DNA of 64,000 nucleotides, taken from Thioalkalivibrio sp. ALJ12. Its GTDB lineage: Bacteria > Pseudomonadota > Gammaproteobacteria > Ectothiorhodospirales > Ectothiorhodospiraceae. Positions 29,896-38,056 of the stretch are shown here, piece after piece; position 1 is the stretch's first letter, and each line of letters begins with the position of its first letter. A program made the translations under genes and the position numbers. The notes under the pieces are model-generated. The model did not search any database and was not told where the DNA came from. It saw only the letters and a list, made by a program, of their open reading frames with translations. Location of the stretch: assembly GCF_000378305.1 (NCBI RefSeq), contig NZ_KB899540.1:191924-255923 (forward strand), read 5' to 3'.

Positions 29896-30417
29896 TTATT
29901 CCGCTACAGTCTGCTCGATGATGGCCTCGATCTCGTTGCTGGAGAGTTCCATCACTTCCGCAATCTCGTCCGGCATCATCGGCAGGAAGGCCGGGACGTT
30001 CATCCGCGAGATAAAGACATCCCCCTGGCTGTCCTGGTAGATGCTGACGCGGCAGGGCATGAAGGCCGAGACCGGCCGAAACGCGTCTTCCTCGAGAATG
30101 CGGGCGCTGTACTCCCCGCTGCAGACGTCGATGATGACTACCGGATCCAGTGTGAAACCACGCTGCGAGAGCACACCGGACATGTAGTTCTTGTTCAGCA
30201 CGCTCCAGCCGGCGTCTTTCACCTGGGCCTCGAAGGCCTCGACCGTGTCCGGGAAGGACATCGGGCTGGGCGTGACCTTGACCATGTCCGGCTGCTCGCC
30301 GCCATGGCTGCCGGCCTGGGCGGCACCGGCGAGCAGCAAACCCGCGAACAGCATCGCGAAAATCGGCAGGAACCGGGCACCGGCGCGTGATGTCATCTTT
30401 GTAAGCGTTCTGGTCAT
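29896..30417 (-). CDS. Exported DUF302 protein
   Basis: A 173-residue protein with a signal peptide (LPIFAMLFAGLLLAGAAQA) and a DUF302 domain: VEAFEAQVKDAGWSVL, the central DVCSGEYSARILEED with its Cys, and MPCRVSIYQ. DUF302 proteins are common in sulfur oxidisers; a function has not been shown. The ATG at 30417 has AGGAGAA upstream; the frame stays open to 30495. A second, cytoplasmic DUF302 protein is at 49275-49694. It stands alone between a cyclic di-GMP receptor and two small genes on the other strand. Confidence 0.88.
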   Translation of the reverse strand: MTRTLTKMTSRAGARFLPIFAMLFAGLLLAGAAQAGSHGGEQPDMVKVTPSPMSFPDTVEAFEAQVKDAGWSVLNKNYMSGVLSQRGFTLDPVVIIDVCSGEYSARILEEDAFRPVSAFMPCRVSIYQDSQGDVFISRMNVPAFLPMMPDEIAEVMELSSNEIEAIIEQTVAE

Positions 30418-30615
30418 TGCAATTCTCCTGGCGTGAATCGGCACAAACTTGTGATTAGAGGCCGCCCGGAGAGTTCCCGGAGGCTGCGGGGCCATTATTC
30501 GGGCACCGGCGCGGGAAGGTATTGACCCAGATCAACGGAATGCGATTCAGACGCGCTCCAGCCCCTGCGGGCAATGCGGACGCGACCCACGAAGCCAGAC
30601 GACAAGGAGCACGAC

Positions 30616-30840
30616 ATGGAGGCCACACTGAAGGACGGGACCCTAACCCTGAAGATCGACAAGAAGACCGCCGAGAGCATCGCGGAGAACATCACCGAGC
30701 TTGAGGGCGAGATCAGCAACGGGGCGCGCGCGCTCGGCTCCGTACTGCAGCAGGGCGTCTACGAGCTGGGGAACGAATTCCGCCAGCCGCCACATGCCTT
30801 CGACGAGCACGCACCCAAGCAGCCATCGATCGAGGACTGA
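30616..30840 (+). CDS. Small acidic protein of unknown family
   Basis: A 74-residue protein starting MEATLKDGTLTLKIDKKTAE, with a good AAGGAGCAC site before the ATG. The first half could form a small beta hairpin followed by a helix (IAENITELEGEISNGARAL); the tail is Pro-rich. No known domain. It is 44 bases before another small acidic gene on the same strand, and the two share the terminator at 31103, so they are likely one operon. Confidence 0.65.
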   Translation: MEATLKDGTLTLKIDKKTAESIAENITELEGEISNGARALGSVLQQGVYELGNEFRQPPHAFDEHAPKQPSIED

Positions 30841-30884
30841 CGCGAGCCCGCTCGTATACACACGGAACCCGCGAGGAGGACGTT

Positions 30885-31088
30885 ATGCACCTGGAAAAGG
30901 CCGAGAACGGCGAACTGCTGATCACGATGCCGGAGGCGGAGGCCTCCGATGCCCTGGCCACGCTGAAAAAGCGCGCCGATGAACTGGACGAATGCGAGGA
31001 ACTGACCGAAGCGCTCGAGGAGGCCGGGATCCAGCTGCCCGCGCAGCCCGATCACATCCGGCACGAGTACATGCCCCCGGCGGATTAA
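30885..31088 (+). CDS. Small acidic helical protein of unknown family
   Basis: A 67-residue protein with the start MHLEKAENGELLITMPEAEA, rich in Glu and predicted mostly helical (LATLKKRADELDECEELTEALEEAG), ending EYMPPAD. The ribosome site is GAGGAGGAC. No recognised domain. Partner of the preceding small gene by position; possible regulator or binding protein, but nothing in the sequence says of what. Confidence 0.65.
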   Translation: MHLEKAENGELLITMPEAEASDALATLKKRADELDECEELTEALEEAGIQLPAQPDHIRHEYMPPAD

Positions 31089-31102
31089 TGATCCGATCTG
31101 CC

Positions 31103-31130
31103 ACCCGGCCCGCGAGCGGGCCGGGTTTTC
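31103..31130 (+). terminator. Rho-independent terminator of the small-gene pair
   Basis: Stem ACCCGGCCCGC (31103-31113) with exact complement at 31116-31126 and a following TTTT. It lies 15 bases after the stop at 31088 and separates the pair from the convergent STAS gene. Confidence 0.85.
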
Positions 31131-31133
31131 CCA

Positions 31134-31469
31134 TCAGGCGTTGACCTGTTCCACGGCCCCCAGGGGATCATCACACACCTCGAGGATGGTCAGGAACCCG
31201 CTGATCTCGAACACCTCGCGAATCGGATCCCCGATCTCGCACAGCACCAGTCTCCCACCGTTCTGCTTGACCTTCTTCGCGGTCATCAGCATCACGCGAA
31301 GGCCCGCGCTGGAGATGTAGTCGACGTCGCCAAAGCGGATGACCAGCGACGGGTGATCTTCCATCCGCTGGAACAGATGGGCCTCGAATTCGGGCGAGGT
31401 ATTGCTGTCCAGACGGCCGGTCGGACTGACGACCAGCACGCCGTCGATCGTCTCTTCGTTGACTTGCAT
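31134..31469 (-). CDS. STAS-domain anti-sigma-factor antagonist
   Basis: A 111-residue SpoIIAA/RsbV-type protein: GRLDSNTSPEF at the start and the phosphorylation loop VDYISSAGLRVML with the conserved Ser in SSAGLR. Normally the serine is phosphorylated by a partner kinase, which releases or captures another protein. The partner is probably the HATPase protein encoded 77 bases upstream on the same strand. No sigma factor or PP2C phosphatase is in the window, so the output is unknown. Confidence 0.9.
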   Translation of the reverse strand: MQVNEETIDGVLVVSPTGRLDSNTSPEFEAHLFQRMEDHPSLVIRFGDVDYISSAGLRVMLMTAKKVKQNGGRLVLCEIGDPIREVFEISGFLTILEVCDDPLGAVEQVNA

Positions 31470-31546
31470 CGGTGCGCCTTGCCTTTTCGTTTGCGTTGAA
31501 TAGCGGCCCCGCCCACACGCGCTACACCGCGCGGACGCGACCGGAA

Positions 31547-31963
31547 TCAGACCGGTTGCTTGCGCAGGGTCAGACGATTGACGCCATCGGCGGATCGGTA
31601 GTCGATCTCGTCCATCAGCGTCTTCATGAAATGAATCCCCAGCCCGCCGACCTGACGCGACTCGATATCACCGTCGAGCTGGGCCTCGGGGGCATCGGTC
31701 AGCGGATTGAAGGCCTGGCCGTCGTCGGTGACCGTAATCGTCAACCCGTCATCCGCCTTGCGCAGCTCCACCTCGATGGTGTGCTCCGCGCCATCATCGA
31801 AGGCGTAGGTGATCAGATTGGTCAGCCACTCGTCCAGCACCAGATTAATCGGGTAGACCGAGGACATCGAGACGCCGGCCTCCTCGCAGAAGGCCTCCAC
31901 CTGCTCGGCCAGGCGCGGGATCTCCCGCAGTTCAGTCTGGATCCGGAACGCCCGCTGCATCAT
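31547..31963 (-). CDS. RsbW/SpoIIAB-type serine kinase (HATPase_c domain)
   Basis: A 138-residue protein that is almost only a GHKL ATPase domain: N-box NLVLDEWLTNLITYAF, G1 box DDGQAFNP, G2 box GGLGIHFMK. It has no dimerisation/His region, so it is an anti-sigma-type serine kinase rather than a histidine kinase. Two adjacent ATGs (31963 and 31960) follow AGGGAG. It precedes the STAS gene, giving a two-gene partner switch. Upstream lies the NifU-like gene, with a 40-base gap. Confidence 0.9.
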   Translation of the reverse strand: MMQRAFRIQTELREIPRLAEQVEAFCEEAGVSMSSVYPINLVLDEWLTNLITYAFDDGAEHTIEVELRKADDGLTITVTDDGQAFNPLTDAPEAQLDGDIESRQVGGLGIHFMKTLMDEIDYRSADGVNRLTLRKQPV

Positions 31964-32003
31964 GCACTCCCTGCCGGCGCTCGACGAGCGAACGCCCGTC
32001 GAG

Positions 32004-32417
32004 TCAAAAGGTATTCGCGACGCTGGCAACCCCCGGCGCGCGCGAGCGCACCAGGCGCTCGACCACGTTCTTCAGATCCAGCGTCGAACGCGGGCAGCCT
32101 ACGCAGGCCCCCTTCAAGCGCACCCGTACGGTGCGCCCGTCGAGCTCCACGAACTCGATATCGCCGCCGTCCTGCATCAGGATGCGCCGTGCCTCCTCGA
32201 TCGCCGCGCGCACCGCATCTTCGTCGATCGGCCCGTCCGCCGGGACATCGGACGCCTCGCGCTCGGCGAAGGTCTGTGCCCGGTCCAGGCGCAGGGCCAG
32301 TTCCGGATCAAGCTCCTCGATCGCGTCCAGTTCGTCCTCACTGTACACATGATCCGGGTCGTCGTTCAGCAGGTGGGAGACGTCCACCATCACCTGTGCC
32401 TTGTCGGGTCCCGCCAT
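32004..32417 (-). CDS. NifU-like (NFU) iron-sulfur scaffold domain protein
   Basis: A 137-residue protein. The C-terminal ~75 residues form an NFU domain: LMQDGGDIEFVELDGRTV and the cluster motif GACVGCPRSTLDLKNVVE, with the CxxC that holds a [4Fe-4S] cluster for transfer to targets. The N-terminal half is acidic and not conserved. The ATG at 32417 has a clear CGGAGGACC site, so independent translation is likely. The same frame, however, is open upstream without any stop through the YgfX-like region to 32957. Placement beside sdhB (three Fe-S clusters) fits a role in supplying clusters to succinate dehydrogenase. Confidence 0.85.
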   Translation of the reverse strand: MAGPDKAQVMVDVSHLLNDDPDHVYSEDELDAIEELDPELALRLDRAQTFAEREASDVPADGPIDEDAVRAAIEEARRILMQDGGDIEFVELDGRTVRVRLKGACVGCPRSTLDLKNVVERLVRSRAPGVASVANTF

Positions 32418-32957
32418 GGTCGGTCCTCCGCATGATCGCATTCGCGCCAGTATAGCAACGCCCCATGCCCACCCGGCCCGAAGCCGCACGCGCCAACCGG
32501 ATTCCGGTGTTGCGACTGGCGGCCAGCGCAGGCGGACCCGCAGCCGGCGCAGGTCATCAGGATCCATGCGCGCGGCATGCAGCCAGAGCCGCCACAGGCG
32601 CCCCCCGTCCCGTTCGCGCAGCACCAGCAGGACCATCCCGGCCAGGACCCGGCTGTCGGGCAACAACTCCACCCAGGTTACCTGTTCCTGGCGAAGGCCC
32701 TCGCGGGTCGCGACCCAGGTATCCCCCTCCGGCGTCTGCCCCAGCCAGGCCCAGTCCGGTGCCGCATCGCGACGCTGCCACCACCAGCCGACGGCCGCCA
32801 GGCCCCAGACGGGCAGCAGCATCCACAACGGGCTGTAGACCAGCACAAAACCGGAGACGGCGAGGACCAGCAGGATCTGCCCGGCCTGCGCGAGCCGCGG
32901 CAGGACGGGGTCAGGGTGCAGTCTCAGCCGCAGCGGCGGCGCGGATCGCCGGGACAA
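32418..32957 (-). CDS. YgfX/CptA-like membrane protein, in frame with the NifU-like gene
   Basis: About 180 codons that begin (TTG at 32957) overlapping the end of sdhE and run without a stop into the NifU-like ORF. The first ~145 residues match the YgfX pattern: two membrane helices (AGQILLVLAVSGFVLVYSPL, LLPVWGLAAVGWWW) and a short cytoplasmic domain ending MDPDDLRRLRVRLRW, where E. coli YgfX stops. The next ~33 residues before the NifU ATG match nothing. sdhE-ygfX pairing is normal (YgfY/YgfX). Translation could yield a membrane-bound YgfX-NFU fusion, or the YgfX stop has been lost by mutation. The start codon is uncertain. Confidence 0.6.
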
Positions 32958-33165
32958 GCCGGGCTATCCCGTCGTCCACCGTAATCTGGCGACCCATGAC
33001 CACATCCAGCAACACATTGTCGGGGTAGTCGAGCAGGCGCTCGAAGGCATCGCGACCCTCCTGGTCCAGTTGCGCATATCCCTGCGCGAGAAACTGCCCG
33101 AGCAGCCAGTCGTTCTCCAGCATGCCGCGGCGGCAACGCCAGCGGGTGCGGCTGTCGGGCTCCAT
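32911..33165 (-). CDS. sdhE: Succinate dehydrogenase assembly factor SdhE
   Basis: An 84-residue FAD assembly factor (YgfY/CptB) with the defining RRGMLE motif, here RRGMLENDWLL, that binds SdhA during covalent flavinylation. The ATG overlaps the sdhB stop (TGATG). It follows the sdhCDAB genes in the same direction, so it is made together with the enzyme it helps to mature. Length and the YPDNVLLDVVMG C-terminal part fit the family. Confidence 0.94.
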   Translation of the reverse strand: MEPDSRTRWRCRRGMLENDWLLGQFLAQGYAQLDQEGRDAFERLLDYPDNVLLDVVMGRQITVDDGIARLVPAIRAAAAAETAP

Positions 33166-33866
33166 CACAGCGACTTCTTGAGCATGGTGCGGCGGATATC
33201 GCCGATCGCCCGGCTCGGGTTCAGGCCCTTCGGGCAGACCTGCGTGCAGTTCATGATGGTGTGACAGCGGTACAGCTTCCAGGCATCGTCCAGCTCAGCC
33301 AGGCGGTGATCGGTGGCCTCGTCGCGGCTGTCCTGGATGAAGCGCGCGGCCTGCAGCAGTGCGGCCGGGCCGAGGAACTTGTCCGGGTTCCACCAGTACG
33401 ACGGGCAGGCGGCGGAACAGCAGCCGCACAGGATGCACTCGTACAGGCCGTCCAGCTGGTCACGATCCTCCGGGCTCTGCTTGCGCTCGACCTCGGGCTC
33501 CGGGCTGTCGTTGACCAGCCAGGGCTCGGCTCTTCGGTACTGCTCCCAGAAGTTGCCCATGTCCACGATCAGATCGCGGATCACCGGCATCCCCGGGAAC
33601 GGACGCAGCGTGACCGGCCCCTCCAGATCCGCCAGTGGCGTGATGCAGGCCAGGCCGTTCATGCCGTTAATGTTCATGCCGTCGGAGCCGCAGACCCCGT
33701 GCTGGCAGGAGCGGCGAAAGCCCAGCGAGTCATCCTGCTCCTTCAGCAACAGCAGGGCATCCAGCAGCATCATCCCCGGCTCGATCTGGTCGTCGGGCAG
33801 GGTGAAGCGCTGCATCTTCGGCAGCGTGTCCGTCTCCGGGTTGAAGCGGTAGATCGAGAATTCCAA
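33165..33866 (-). CDS. sdhB: Succinate dehydrogenase iron-sulfur subunit
   Basis: A 233-residue subunit carrying three clusters: the [2Fe-2S] site in CQHGVCGSDGMNINGMNGLAC, the [4Fe-4S] site CILCGCC...CP and the [3Fe-4S]/[4Fe-4S] Cys residues in CHTIMNCTQVCPKG. Electrons pass from SdhA FAD to quinone through these. The start is a TTG after AGGAGAG. A 225-base gap with a REP-like unit separates it from sdhA, which is unusual, since sdhA and sdhB are normally adjacent. Confidence 0.96.
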   Translation of the reverse strand: MEFSIYRFNPETDTLPKMQRFTLPDDQIEPGMMLLDALLLLKEQDDSLGFRRSCQHGVCGSDGMNINGMNGLACITPLADLEGPVTLRPFPGMPVIRDLIVDMGNFWEQYRRAEPWLVNDSPEPEVERKQSPEDRDQLDGLYECILCGCCSAACPSYWWNPDKFLGPAALLQAARFIQDSRDEATDHRLAELDDAWKLYRCHTIMNCTQVCPKGLNPSRAIGDIRRTMLKKSL

Positions 33867-34091
33867 TCGTCTCTCCTGTCAGCGTTGCTACAGGTTGTCT
33901 ATTGCGATCCAGTCCCCTGAAATCGCCGCCTCCTGATCTCATACGGTCCGTGGTGCGCGGGATGTGTCAATCCCTGCGAAATGCACCGAACGTGGTCCGA
34001 TCAGGCGCCTGTTGATGCGATTCGCTAAGCTCATCGCATCCTACGGCCCTCATCGCATCCTGCGAGGCTTCCCTGCAAGCAGCACCGGCCG
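33867..34091. other. Non-coding gap inside the sdh operon
   Basis: 225 bases with no gene, between sdhA and sdhB on the minus strand. Contains the REP-like unit at 34013-34053 and no obvious strong terminator or promoter. Such a gap can lower or stabilise the distal sdhB-sdhE message. Confidence 0.6.
34013..34053. repeat. REP-like unit between sdhA and sdhB
   Basis: TGATGCGATTCGCTAAGCTC followed by ATCGCATCCTACGG, nearly identical to the unit at 4360-4393. A partial repeat of its tail (CATCGCATCCTGCG) follows directly. Confidence 0.6.
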
Positions 34092-35867
34092 TCAATACAC
34101 CCGCTCCTTCGGCGGGAACGAGGCCACGGTGTTCGGCTGGGTGCGCACCGGCTTGTAGTCGAGGCTGTCGTCGGCCAGCGAGTACAGGCTGTGCTTGAGC
34201 CAGTGCTGGTCGTCGCGCTCGGGGAAGTCAATGCGCGAATGCGCCCCGCGGCTCTCCTCGCGTCCCAGCGCGGAGCGGATGGTCGCGATCGCGCAGTCCA
34301 TCAGGTTCTCCAGCTCCATCGCCTCCACCCGCGCGGTGTTGAAGGTGGCCGAGTGGTCCGCGATCACCGCGTGGTTCAAGCGCTCGCGCAGCGCGCGGAC
34401 CTTCTCCACCCCCTCGCGCATCACCTCGTCGCTGCGGAACACCGAGCAGTGGTCCTCCATCACCTTGCGCAGTTCGCGCTTGAGCGGTTCGACCTGCTCG
34501 GCGGAGCCGTCGCCCGGGTCCTTGCGGTCCCAGCGCGTGAGCCGCGCCATCGCCTGCTCCACCGCCGTCTCGTCCAGCGGCCGGTGATAGCGGTTCTCGC
34601 CCAGGTACTCGAGGATGTGATTGGCCGCCGCACGCCCGAATACGAGGATATCCAGCAGCGAGTTGCCGCCCAGGCGGTTGGCCCCGTGCACCGAGACACA
34701 GGCGGCCTCGCCGGCCGCGTACAGCCCCGGAACCGGGTCCTCCGGGGTGTCCTTGACCGGCGCCACCACCTGGCCGAAGCGGTTGGTCGGGATCCCGCCC
34801 ATGCTGTAGTGGCAGGTGGGGAACACCGGGATCGGGGCCTCGATCGGGTCCACCCCGAGGAAGGTCATGCTGGTCTCGCGGATGCCCGGCAGACGCTGCA
34901 TGATCGTGTCCGCGCCCAGGTGGCGCAGATCCAGCAGCACATGGTCGGCATTGCGCCCGCAGCCCCGGCCCTCGCGCACCTCGGTGGCGATGGAACGGCT
35001 GACCACGTCGCGCGAGGCCAGGTCCTTCGCCCGCGGGGCATAGCGCTCCATGAAGCGCTCACCCTCGGAGTTGATCAGGAACCCGCCCTCGCCGCGCGCG
35101 CCCTCGGTAATCAGCATCCCGCGCCCGGCGATCCCGGTCGGATGGAACTGCACGAACTCCATGTCCTCCAGCGGCACCCCGGCGCGCAGCGCCATCGCCA
35201 TGCCGTCGCCGGTGTTGATCAGGGCGTTGGTGGTGGTGCGGAACAGCTGCCCCGCCCCGCCGGTGGCGATCAGCGTGGTCTTGGCCTCGATCACGATCGG
35301 CTCGCCGGTCAGGATCTCGAAGGCCAGCACACCGAGCACGAAGCCCTGCTCGTCGCGCAGCAGGTCCACCGCGAAGTACTCGTCAAAAAAGTGCGTGCGT
35401 GCGCGCAGGTTCTGCTGGTACAGCGAGTGCAGAATCGCGTGCCCGGTACGGTCGGCCGCCGCACAGGTACGCGCCGCCTGGTCCTGACCGAAGTTCTGGC
35501 TCTGCCCGCCGAAGGCGCGCTGGTAGATGTTGCCGTTGTCCAGACGCGAGAACGGCACGCCGAAGTGGTCCAGCTCGTAGACCACCTTGGGCGCCGCGCG
35601 GCACATGTACTCGATCGCATCCTGGTCGCCCAGGTAGTCCGAGCCCTTCACGGTGTCGAACATGTGCCAGTGCCAGGAGTCCGGCAGCACGTTGGCCAGC
35701 GCGGCGTTTACCCCGCCCTGCGCGGCGACCGTGTGCGAACGCGTGGGAAACACCTTGGAGACCACCGCGACCTTGGCATCGCCGTTGGACAGCTGCAGCG
35801 CGGCGCGCAGGCCCGCGCCACCGGCGCCGATGATCAGCGCGTCGAATTTGCGCCGGGTCAGATTCAT
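34092..35867 (-). CDS. sdhA: Succinate dehydrogenase flavoprotein subunit
   Basis: A 591-residue FAD subunit oxidising succinate to fumarate. [11 protein letters not shown] is the dinucleotide fold; His45 in [10 protein letters not shown] is the covalent FAD attachment site; the HPTGI and GARGEGG motifs line the active site, and the C-terminal region has HSLYS-type residues. The ATG at 35867 overlaps the sdhD stop (ATGA), the usual coupling; the longer frame to 36005 is antisense to nothing useful and lies inside sdhD. The order sdhC-D-A-(gap)-B-E is otherwise standard. Confidence 0.97.
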   Translation of the reverse strand: MNLTRRKFDALIIGAGGAGLRAALQLSNGDAKVAVVSKVFPTRSHTVAAQGGVNAALANVLPDSWHWHMFDTVKGSDYLGDQDAIEYMCRAAPKVVYELDHFGVPFSRLDNGNIYQRAFGGQSQNFGQDQAARTCAAADRTGHAILHSLYQQNLRARTHFFDEYFAVDLLRDEQGFVLGVLAFEILTGEPIVIEAKTTLIATGGAGQLFRTTTNALINTGDGMAMALRAGVPLEDMEFVQFHPTGIAGRGMLITEGARGEGGFLINSEGERFMERYAPRAKDLASRDVVSRSIATEVREGRGCGRNADHVLLDLRHLGADTIMQRLPGIRETSMTFLGVDPIEAPIPVFPTCHYSMGGIPTNRFGQVVAPVKDTPEDPVPGLYAAGEAACVSVHGANRLGGNSLLDILVFGRAAANHILEYLGENRYHRPLDETAVEQAMARLTRWDRKDPGDGSAEQVEPLKRELRKVMEDHCSVFRSDEVMREGVEKVRALRERLNHAVIADHSATFNTARVEAMELENLMDCAIATIRSALGREESRGAHSRIDFPERDDQHWLKHSLYSLADDSLDYKPVRTQPNTVASFPPKERVY

Positions 35868-36202
35868 GCAAGCCCCGTTCGAATCAGGAGGTAGAGGGCC
35901 CACAGGCCCAGAAGAATGAGCGCGCCCGCGCCGAGGGTCAGTACGGTCAGGCGCAGCGCCAGCGGCTTCACGTAGTCGAGTACGACATCGCGCAGCCCGA
36001 TCCACGCATGCAGCAGCAGGAGCACGACAAACAGTGCACTGCCCAGCGCCACCACCGGGTGCGCGATCACCGCCACCCAGGCCGCGTGATCGGCCGGCGG
36101 GGCGATCAGGAAATAGCCCAGGGCTGCGATCACGAACAGCCCCACGTAGACCGCGGTGATCCGCTGCAGCAGCCAGGCGCCCTGCCCCGACAGCAGCCTC
36201 AC
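35864..36202 (-). CDS. sdhD: Succinate dehydrogenase membrane anchor subunit SdhD
   Basis: A 112-residue protein with three membrane helices. The second helix carries [18 protein letters not shown], with the His that ligands haem b and the Asp-Tyr that shapes the quinone site. Length and the [14 protein letters not shown] start are standard. The start overlaps sdhC by four bases and the stop overlaps sdhA, so all three are translationally coupled. Confidence 0.92.
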   Translation of the reverse strand: MRLLSGQGAWLLQRITAVYVGLFVIAALGYFLIAPPADHAAWVAVIAHPVVALGSALFVVLLLLHAWIGLRDVVLDYVKPLALRLTVLTLGAGALILLGLWALYLLIRTGLA

Positions 36203-36579
36203 AGGATCAGCCCCAGCCAGACGGCGAGCGTGGCGAAGATTGCGGCGTACAGGGCATCACGCGCGGTGCGCAGCGAGCCGGCCCGGTCCTCCCCGATGCC
36301 GAACTCCATCAGCAGATAACGAATCCCCGCGAACAGGTGATGCAGCAGCCACCACAGGCCGATCAGCAGCAGCGCCAGCCCGACCGGGTGCCGGATGATC
36401 GCGGCCACCTGCGCAAAGCCCTCCGGGCTCGCCAGCGAGCGATCCAGCAGCCACAACAGCACGGGGATGGCGAGAATCAGGAGAATCCCGGTAATACGGT
36501 GCAGGATGGAAACTACGGCATTCAGCGGTAGGCGGATCTTGCGCAGATCCAGGAAAACGGGCCGTGCCGGAGAACTCAT
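36199..36579 (-). CDS. sdhC: Succinate dehydrogenase cytochrome b556 subunit
   Basis: A 126-residue membrane subunit with three helices. The N-terminal [20 protein letters not shown] includes the SxLHRxTG signature for quinone binding, and [17 protein letters not shown] carries the second haem b ligand. The ATG at 36579 follows GGGGGTG; a longer frame to 36621 is less likely. It is the first gene of the sdh operon; the promoter should lie in the 188-base gap to ygfZ, which is divergent. Confidence 0.93.
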   Translation of the reverse strand: MSSPARPVFLDLRKIRLPLNAVVSILHRITGILLILAIPVLLWLLDRSLASPEGFAQVAAIIRHPVGLALLLIGLWWLLHHLFAGIRYLLMEFGIGEDRAGSLRTARDALYAAIFATLAVWLGLIL

Positions 36580-36767
36580 GCCACCCCCAAAACCGGATGA
36601 TGAAAAATGTCGGGCTGACACCCTGCAAGAGGTTCGTCTACTATCGACCCGCTTGGTTCAGCCGGTCGCCCGACCTGTGTTGAGCTTACCACCTCAATCC
36701 GCCGCCGTGGGTCCCCAAGGCCACCAGCCGAACGGACACACGACGCGCTGCCACGGGAGAGTTTTCG

Positions 36768-37814
36768 ATGCGCGAAGACTGGAAGAATCACCTGATCGAC
36801 GCCGGGGCCGAGTTCGAGGACGACGACCTCCTGCACTACGGAAACCCCGAACGCGAACGCCGCATGGCCATCAATGGCGAGGTGATCTGCGACCTGTCCC
36901 ACCGGGGCCTGCTGGAGGTCCGCGGCGAGGACGCGACCGAGTTCCTGCAGGGCCAGTTCGGCAACGACATCACCCAGGTCGATGCCAGCCACAGCCAGAT
37001 TTCCAGCTACTCCAGCCCCAAAGGGCGCGCCTACGCGGTGTTTCGCGTGCTGCGCACCGCGGACAGCTACCTCCTGGAGATGCCGGCTGACCGCATCGAG
37101 GCCATCGCCAAGCGGTTGCGGATGTTCGTGCTGCGGGCCCATGTGGTGATCGAGCGCGCCGACGACTCGCGCATCCACTTCGGGTTTTCCGGCCCTGACG
37201 CCGAAACCGAACTGAACAACGCACTGGGCGCCCGCCCCGCGAACGTGGACGACGTGGTCGAAAAAGACGGCGTGACCATCGTGCGCGTGCCCGGGGTGCA
37301 CCCGCGTTACGAGCTGTTCGGCGAGCTCGAACCGATGCGCACCGCCTGGGACAAGCTGAACGTGCGCTCGGGCCCGGTGGGGCCGCGCGAGTGGGCCCTG
37401 CTCGACATCCTCGCCGGGATGCCGACCGTGGTCGAGGCGACCAGCGAGATGTTCGTGCCGCAGATGCTGAACCTGCACGCGCTGGGGGCGATCAACTTCG
37501 AGAAGGGCTGCTACCCGGGACAGGAGGTGGTGGCCCGGATGCACTACCTCGGCAAGCTGAAGCGGCGCATGTTCCGCCTGGCAATCCCCGCCTCGGAGCT
37601 GCCGCAGCCGGGCTCACCGGTATTTCGCGCCGGAGGCAACCCGGAGCAGTCGGACGGCGAGATCGTGGCCGCGGAACTGCACCCGGACGGCCTCTACTCG
37701 GCCCTGGCGGTGGTGCAGGTGGCGGCCGCCGAAGGCGAGCTGCACTGGGGGGCACCGGATGGACCTCGGGCGGAGGTCGTCGACCTGCCCTACGCGGTAC
37801 CGGAAGGAGCCTGA
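36768..37814 (+). CDS. ygfZ: Folate-binding Fe-S protein repair/assembly factor YgfZ
   Basis: A 348-residue protein related to the glycine-cleavage T-protein fold. The hallmark KGCYPGQEVVARMHY near residue 245, with its reactive Cys, defines YgfZ, which helps maintain certain iron-sulfur enzymes in a tetrahydrofolate-dependent manner. Being divergent from sdhC fits the Fe-S theme of this neighbourhood. The gene is followed after 3 bases by a tiny membrane-protein gene. The first residues (MREDWKNHLIDAGAEFEDD) follow a GGGAGAG site. Confidence 0.93.
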   Translation: MREDWKNHLIDAGAEFEDDDLLHYGNPERERRMAINGEVICDLSHRGLLEVRGEDATEFLQGQFGNDITQVDASHSQISSYSSPKGRAYAVFRVLRTADSYLLEMPADRIEAIAKRLRMFVLRAHVVIERADDSRIHFGFSGPDAETELNNALGARPANVDDVVEKDGVTIVRVPGVHPRYELFGELEPMRTAWDKLNVRSGPVGPREWALLDILAGMPTVVEATSEMFVPQMLNLHALGAINFEKGCYPGQEVVARMHYLGKLKRRMFRLAIPASELPQPGSPVFRAGGNPEQSDGEIVAAELHPDGLYSALAVVQVAAAEGELHWGAPDGPRAEVVDLPYAVPEGA

Positions 37815-37817
37815 GCC

Positions 37818-37982
37818 ATGCGATTCCTGTTCTTCTTCTTCGTCCTGATCCTGCTCGCGCTGTGGGCGGCCTTCTTCAGCCGCCCCAACAACCCGACGCT
37901 GTCCAATTGGCTGTACGTACTGTCCGGGGTCCTCGCCGTGCTGTTCCTGATCGGCTACCTGCGCCTGGACGGGGTGATATAG
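37818..37982 (+). CDS. 54-residue two-helix membrane protein
   Basis: A short frame three bases after ygfZ, with GGAAGGAGC inside the end of ygfZ as its ribosome site. The translation begins MRFLFFFFVLILLALWAAFF and has a second helix VLSGVLAVLFLIGYL, joined by SRPNNPTLSNWLY, ending RLDGVI. No family is recognised. Spacing to ygfZ implies co-translation. The gene is convergent with ribBX. Confidence 0.65.
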   Translation: MRFLFFFFVLILLALWAAFFSRPNNPTLSNWLYVLSGVLAVLFLIGYLRLDGVI

Positions 37983-38013
37983 CGCGGACGAGCACGAGGA
38001 GGAGCGCCCTGCG

Positions 38014-38056
38014 CTATTCGCGGCCCCGGGATATTCGTGGCCCGGGCTATTCGTGA
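38014..38056. repeat. Short tandem repeat at the ribBX stop codon
   Basis: About 2.5 copies of a 16-17-bp unit, CTATTCGTGGCCCGGG-like: 38014-38030, 38031-38046 and a partial copy from 38047. The last partial copy contains the ribBX stop (TAG on the minus strand), so the end of that gene has been duplicated by slippage; the other copies hold a second TAG and a TAT in the matching place. Confidence 0.7.
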
